In this document: positions 57,227-64,000 of the stretch, piece after piece
How positions within the stretch are numbered: the stretch's first letter is position 1
Layout: every line of letters begins with the position of its first letter
Assembly: GCA_003024175.1 (NCBI GenBank)
Contig: MDYQ01000044.1
Location: 78,480 to 142,479, forward strand
Source: Planoprotostelium fungivorum
Lineage: Eukaryota > Evosea > Variosea > Cavosteliida > Cavosteliaceae
DNA length: 64,000 nt
Reading direction: 5' to 3'
Position numbers and translations under genes: made by a program
Notes under the pieces: model-generated
What the model saw: only the letters and a program-made list of their open reading frames with translations
What the model was told of the DNA's origin: nothing
Databases searched by the model: none

Positions 57227-58369
57227 ATGGATAGCCGAAGAGGACCCGATGAGGACGATGAGCTCCTCCTGAACGTTTTTGAGGAAGGACCGCAAACACA
57301 GGAACAGAAGGTCTATGCGCAACCGGATAGGGAGGAGGCCGCTGATGCTCTGTCTTATTGGAAGAAGAAGTCGCAGCAATATTGCTCGACGAATGAAGCG
57401 GTGAGTGGAGGGAAGATGTCTTTTTGAATGATGATTTTAGATGTTACTGATTGGGTCACATCAATTCAAGAGGGAGAAACTGAAGCTCAAGTTTGAAGAG
57501 AAAGAGAGGTGACAGATCAGTACATCAGTCTGTATTGCAAACATGATTGACCTGATGTTACAGAGACGAAATCTTGTCTGTATTAGGCATCCATTTTCCG
57601 GATAGAAACTCTTCAGTAAGCATCTTCAACATCATAATCCACCTGGCAACGACTGATACAACGACAGAGAAAGGACGCTCCATCGTTCTGGCATCGTCCT
57701 CTATCTGAATGGGACGTCATTGATCTGGGTGCCGGAATCGGTCAGTCCATATCCCACCATCATTGTCTAAAGGCGACAAGGCAGATACACACCCGCCTTC
57801 GCGACACTTTGTGCCTCAATCCACTCGGTCGATTTCGTTCAGGAATTCATCGACAAGAACCAACAGGTGAATGGCGCTCTCTATCCAGACAAGACGTCAT
57901 TCACTTGTTCGGATGCATTCCTTATCGAGAATAACGATGGTGAGATGATCGACATCACATTGGGATCTCATCTCACACCTACAGAATCACTCGACCTCGT
58001 CTTTTCTAACTGGCTCCTCCTCTACATGTCCGACGAGCAGGTATACATCTCCACCCGCATCACCTGATTCATCATCAGGTCCCCATCTTGGTCGAAAAAT
58101 GGTTCCAGTGGCTCAGACCCGGTGGTCTCCTCTTCTTTCGAGAGTCGTGTCACACCTCCATCGGAGGTAATGATGCGACCGGTGACTCGCCAGCCCGATA
58201 CAGGAACCCCGAATTCTATCACGATCTCTTCTCTAAGCGCTTCCACCTGATCAAAGAGGGCAACGTTAAACTCTACGAGAGAATCTACTCGTGAGGGGGA
58301 ACGCATGAGAAGACTGTCGTGACGAGATTCAGGAACCCAAATCAGAGATGGTGGTTGTACCGTAAATGA
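57227..58369 (+). CDS. Phosphoethanolamine N-methyltransferase-like
   Basis: SAM-dependent methyltransferase resembling one catalytic domain of plant/protist PEAMT, which makes phosphocholine from phosphoethanolamine. About eight short exons. The N-terminus is acidic (MDSRRGPDEDDELLL). Then come ALSYWKKKSQQYC, EKERDEILSVLG, WDVIDLGAGIGRYTPAFA (SAM-binding motif I, GAGIG), VDFVQEFIDKNQ, and the strongly family-typical ESLDLVFSNWLLLYMSDEQV. WLRPGGLLFFRESCHTS is followed by RYRNPEFYHDLFSKRF. The last exon gives RFRNPNQRWWLYRK with TGA at 58367..58369. A single domain of about 290 residues is expected, against two in plants. Substrate is inferred from the NWLLLYMSDEE and FFRESC motifs. Confidence 0.75.
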
Positions 58370-58529
58370 GCTACCACAGTGACAAGTTCAGGCACTTCTT
58401 GTGAATAAGATGAATCGAAATGGAAGCTGTCTTCTTTTATTTCGTTTTAAAGATTTATGCAACCCTCACGTCAAACCGTCAAAATCCTCTGGGGCTCATC
58501 ATCGGAGGTCGGCGGCAGCAGTTAAGAGG

Positions 58530-60582
<2,053 letters not shown>

Positions 60583-60876
60583 TAGAATCCATTTTATTGT
60601 CGCGCGTGATTTCTCATCGTCGGTCGAAACACGATCACGGAATAATGTCCAACACATCGCATCATCACAAGACGATGGTGTTCACCGTCTGCACCGTCCA
60701 TCAAGATCGTTCATTCCACAGATATAACTCGCGATGGTGTTGTAGCTGTTCTTGTCTTCTTCATGTTGTGGCTTCCTTCAGTACCATTTGATTAAAATAC
60801 ACGGCAATCCATTGTAGACCGTCGGAGTTTCCATCAAAATTTATCTCACAAATCAAACACACCACGAACAGGCAGC
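60583..60876. other. Spacer between kinase and F-box-like gene
   Basis: About 290 bp, presumed 3' end and promoter. No gene supported; a plus-strand frame here runs on from shadow sequence. Confidence 0.35.
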
Positions 60877-62693
60877 ATGCTACACATTCCTGACGAATTA
60901 TGGATAGATGTCTTCATTTTCTTACCTGCTTCTGCCTGCTTCACTTCCAGGACTTTTCTAGACGCCGCTCGTCACATCATAAGCCGCATGTCTGACAGCA
61001 ATTGGTGGCGTCATCGTAAGCAGTTACCAGTGGGCAACAAAGACGTCATCCAGTGGTGGCTGTCTAACATCAGAGAGCCCACGAGATTAGAGGTGTTCGA
61101 AGCCATCCAAAGAGGTGATGCAGAGGCGATCGACCTTCTGGGCTGGGACGATGAAAAACTATCCCTTCGCCATCAACTACTCATTCGCAAGGACGAGCAA
61201 GAACCCGATTGGTGCTGGGAGGACATCCTGAGAGAGGCCGCCATCAGAGGCAGCTAGAAGACGATCAATGCCCTCCATGCGAGAGGAGAGCTTATGATGA
61301 TGGATGGCGGCCCTTGGATGAATCGACCCGATCTCATCGGTGAATCAGGAAACCTGGAGATGATCCGATGGATGTACAACGATCCCGTGGAAGGTCTTCC
61401 TATCGTGGATTGGCCGGACTCTAAGCGGTCCAAAATGAGCATCGTCGCATCAAGTGCAGCGGGAATGGGACACATCCCCATCATCGCTTGGTTCAAGGAG
61501 AGAGGACTCATCGATCAGCTGGTCGGCACTTTGATGTGAGCCCACGACGGAAGATGTGGAAGATGATGTAGAGAAGGTACGTGGGAGCGGGAGTGAGAGG
61601 ACGTATCGATGTGATCAAGTGGCTGGTGAGCACCGTACATCACGAGAGAGGGCTGACATAGAAATAGGAAGAGAACGAGATACCTCAGATACCTGGTGGC
61701 TTCGTATTCAACGATTTCGCTGGATCTTTATCTACTTTGGAATGGGCCCGCACGGTGACGGATACGAGAGATTTTTCTGATCTCTCTACAGCAAGACATC
61801 GACAGTATCTCTTCTCTCACGACCATCTATGAATCGGCAATGTACGCCGGCTGTACTGAAGAGAGATGCATTCTCCTCGTTGAAATGATGTATCACACTT
61901 GTATTGAAAGAAGCAGGTGATGAGATATTGTTACGAACATCAAATAGGCCTCCCTGACACAGACACCCTCGACAAATACGAATTACCAGAAGATTGTCCA
62001 CCGTACGAGGTGACTCTCATCGTCACGAATGGAGAGGGGCTCCATCTGGTAGATGCAACAACTAACTGACGATCCTGTCAGATCATCCAAATGGCCATCG
62101 ATCACAAGTTGATCACAAAAGACAGTGTCATGCACATGTACGTAGGCTCTCCAATGGACTTCTCCTTCCTACAGTGGATGCACGAGAGAGGCGTCCTCCA
62201 CGCAGATTTGTCCGTCGTTGTAGATGCCACATCCACTGACACAACGACAGCGTGAAAGAGGCAGCAGCTCGCGACCACCTCGGCATCTTACAGTGGGCAG
62301 TCGAGAACGATTACCCCTTCGATGGACAATCGATAGATGCGGCCATAGAATGTGGGTCACCTGATGTGCTGGAATGGCTCGTGGACAGTGAGAGACGAGA
62401 GAGGGGACGACGCTGACGGTTCGACAGAATGCGACGTGAAGGAGGAGCAGGTGTACGAGAGGATCGTCTGTGGATCAGTTTCGAATGAGTCAGAACGACC
62501 GAGGCAGTTCAATCTGTTAGGGTTCGAATGGCTGTTGCAGAGGAAGTGGAAGAAGAGTGAAGAAGAGGTGCAGAGGTGCATACAGAGAGAGTGGAGGGGA
62601 AGTGCGGAGAGGGAGTGGATGACACGGTTTTGGATGAATGGAATCGAGGAGAGTGGAAATAAGCGAAGCACGAAGAAGAGGAAAAATAAATGA
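60877..62693 (+). pseudogene. F-box/ankyrin-like gene with in-frame stop
   Basis: Starts MLHIPDELWIDVFIFLP, an F-box-like helix pair. Then follow divergent ankyrin-like units: FEAIQRGDAEAIDLL, DILREAAIRGS, ESGNLEMIRWMYND, GMGHIPIIAWFKERG, GRIDVIKWL, EAAARDHLGILQWAVENDYPF, and CGSPDVLEWLVD. The C-terminus is Lys/Arg-rich and ends at 62693. Introns with normal gt..ag ends can be placed at about 61540, 61625, 61759, 61910, 62010 and 62215. However, the reading frame is interrupted at 61255 by TAG in AAIRGS-stop-KTINALHARG, where family units expect a hydrophobic residue (a TTG to TAG change would explain it). No intron can remove it. Either a young pseudogene, an error, or readthrough. The F-box would otherwise suggest an SCF substrate receptor. 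Confidence 0.55.
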
Positions 62694-63192
62694 AAGAGAT
62701 GCCTGCGCATTGATGGACATGAAAGACCTTCCACAGCATGAGAAGACGATGAGCGATCTCGCAGATGAAGACGTCACACCACGACACGAGATGATTTGTT
62801 GCAGAGAGTTCTTTGATTTGTACATCTCTTTAGATGGAATGAATATACAGAGACGCATTTGGGTCAGTGTTCCGTTCCATTAACACACCGTGATTGATTC
62901 ACCGTGAAGAAGGGATCAAATGGAACCTGTTCAACACCCACTAAAGGATGATCTCCATCTTCAGTGGCATCCAAACATGTTCCTGTGCGTGCGATTGACT
63001 CTAATTAAATTGTGAAGGACGATGTTATATTCCCAATACATCAGAATCACAGCGTGATAGAATATAAGTCTTGGCAGGGGCTTGTGATCATGTGTTGATA
63101 GACAAATTTTACCCAGCTTTTCCTCGGAAAACAACAATCGCCGTGGCACGTGACAAAAGAACAAACCCATCATCACACGAACACCACGAACC
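62694..63192. other. Spacer before DUF2256-DUF3253 gene
   Basis: About 500 bp. Several short frames on both strands lack recognisable content. Presumed promoter region. Confidence 0.35.
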
Positions 63193-63736
63193 ATGACTTC
63201 GAATATGATAAAGATGTGCCAGACGTGTGGCAGGCAGATCAGTGAGTTCAACTACATCATATGAGGTTGATACATCTCGATGTAGCTTGGCGAAAGAAGT
63301 GGGAGAGGAATTGGGATTCAATCAAATACTGCAGTGATACCTGTCGCACCCACAAACCCAGCCAGGTCGATCTCAAGATCGAATCGAACATTCTATCCAT
63401 GTTGAGGCAGAGACAGCAATTGAAGAGCCAGGGTCGATTCGACGAGCTTTTGGCCATGATGCCACCGAAAACGAAACGAGGAGAAGTGTGAGGACCTGCA
63501 CATTCACACCATTGTCTATGAATTGACCAAATGGTAGATTCATCACGGCCGAAGATGTAGAAGAGCCGAGCGATCCTGATCATCGTGAGAGAGCCAGAAG
63601 GGCCGCCAGAAGACTAGCCAACGGCGGAAAGATCGTCATAATGCAAGACGGAAGACCCGTGTCCGACCCCAGCTTCGTCAAAGGCATCATGCAGCTCCGT
63701 CTTCCCGAAGGAACGCGATTCGACGATGAAGAATGA
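63193..63736 (+). CDS. DUF2256-DUF3253 fusion protein
   Basis: Exons 63193..63241, 63286..63487 and 63538..63736 sum to 450 nt (149 residues). The N-terminal part reads [29 protein letters not shown], the DUF2256 zinc-ribbon-like motif with four Cys (C-x2-C...C-x3-C). The first intron splits Ile-Thr in the middle of it. The C-terminal part ([50 protein letters not shown]) fits DUF3253, a small winged-helix-like fold. Both families are known to me mainly from bacteria, often as neighbouring genes. Function is unknown; a nucleic-acid or regulatory role is only a guess. Short, soluble, no targeting signal. Confidence 0.8.
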
Positions 63737-63944
63737 ACGAATCATGTCCCCCGCTGATTTGCATCTCTAACCCCGACCATGCGATGGTTGAGGATCCTCT
63801 TACAGTCTATACTGCGGTTTCTGTCTGCGAATCACTCACTGCCATTTCATACTGCGGGCCTCGCTTGACGAATTGGACGATTTTTCTTCGGAGCATTCTG
63901 CGGGGTTTGTGTGGGCGACTGATCATTTTTCAACCGACGCAGAG
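63737..63944. other. Spacer before the last, partial gene
   Basis: About 210 bp, presumed promoter. Nothing distinctive. Confidence 0.3.
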
Positions 63945-64000
63945 ATGAACAAGCTCTTGGTCCTCTTTGTCCTCTTATCCGTCGGCGCTGTCGCTGGAAA
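63945..64000 (+). CDS. Start of a secreted protein (cut by window end)
   Basis: ATG followed by a clear signal peptide, MNKLLVLFVLLSVGAVAGK, reaching the end of the window. Only 18 codons are visible, so nothing can be said about the mature protein. Confidence 0.6.
   Translation, partial: MNKLLVLFVLLSVGAVAG

Overview
This is nuclear DNA from a compact eukaryotic genome. About 34 protein-coding loci plus one tRNA are packed into 64 kb on both strands. Most genes are cut by very short GT-AG introns, commonly 28-60 nt, and intergenic gaps are often under 150 bp. The gene set suggests a free-living amoeboid protist, tentatively Amoebozoa: a P2X channel, SPX-EXS and SPX-RING proteins, a DEP-DUF547 protein, a phosphoethanolamine methyltransferase-like gene, a CDKL kinase, RELCH and a GRIP golgin. 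That placement is inference from gene content only. Introns and neighbouring intergenic DNA are rich in GATGAT/CATCAT low-complexity sequence.

Layout. 0-7.3 kb: REX1BD-like protein, bacterial-type adenylosuccinate lyase (minus) divergent from a P2X receptor, an unrecognised membrane protein, mitochondrial uL3, and TVP23 tail-to-tail with uL3. 7.7-11.2 kb: a 975-residue coiled-coil protein. 11.3-16.6 kb: a duplicated block with two four-TM paralogs, a secreted GPI-anchored beta-trefoil protein and its broken copy, an intron-bearing tRNA-Asp and a 42-nt palindrome. 16.9-22.3 kb: a thioredoxin-like protein, an XPR1-type SPX-EXS phosphate exporter and AMPK beta. 22.5-27.3 kb: one large gene that appears to fuse a BPI/LBP lipid-binding domain to about a dozen PAN/Apple-like modules. 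An N at 24146 marks a collapsed assembly gap in it.

27.7-39.7 kb: Bub3, a CDKL-like kinase, a membrane-anchored acidic coiled coil, a GRIP golgin and an aldo/keto reductase. 39.8-49.1 kb: RELCH, an SPX-RING E3 ligase ending in a CaaX box, a dual-specificity phosphatase, and ZFAND2, also with a CaaX box and a GC-AG intron. 49.2-57.1 kb: DEP-DUF547 protein, a small ORF, a GH88-type hydrolase and a PARP-like protein with a degenerate catalytic domain. 57.2-64 kb: a PEAMT-like methyltransferase, a UBA/KA1 kinase of the MARK/NUAK group, an F-box/ankyrin-like gene with an in-frame stop, a DUF2256-DUF3253 fusion, and the first codons of a secreted protein.

Themes: phosphate and energy sensing (two SPX proteins, AMPK beta, an AMPK-related kinase, P2X), endosome/Golgi trafficking (TVP23, golgin, RELCH), and cell-surface or secreted binding proteins. 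Exon models were built by hand from splice signals, reading frame and family alignment recalled from memory. Where exon lengths summed to a whole number of codons, the joins are given in the entry.
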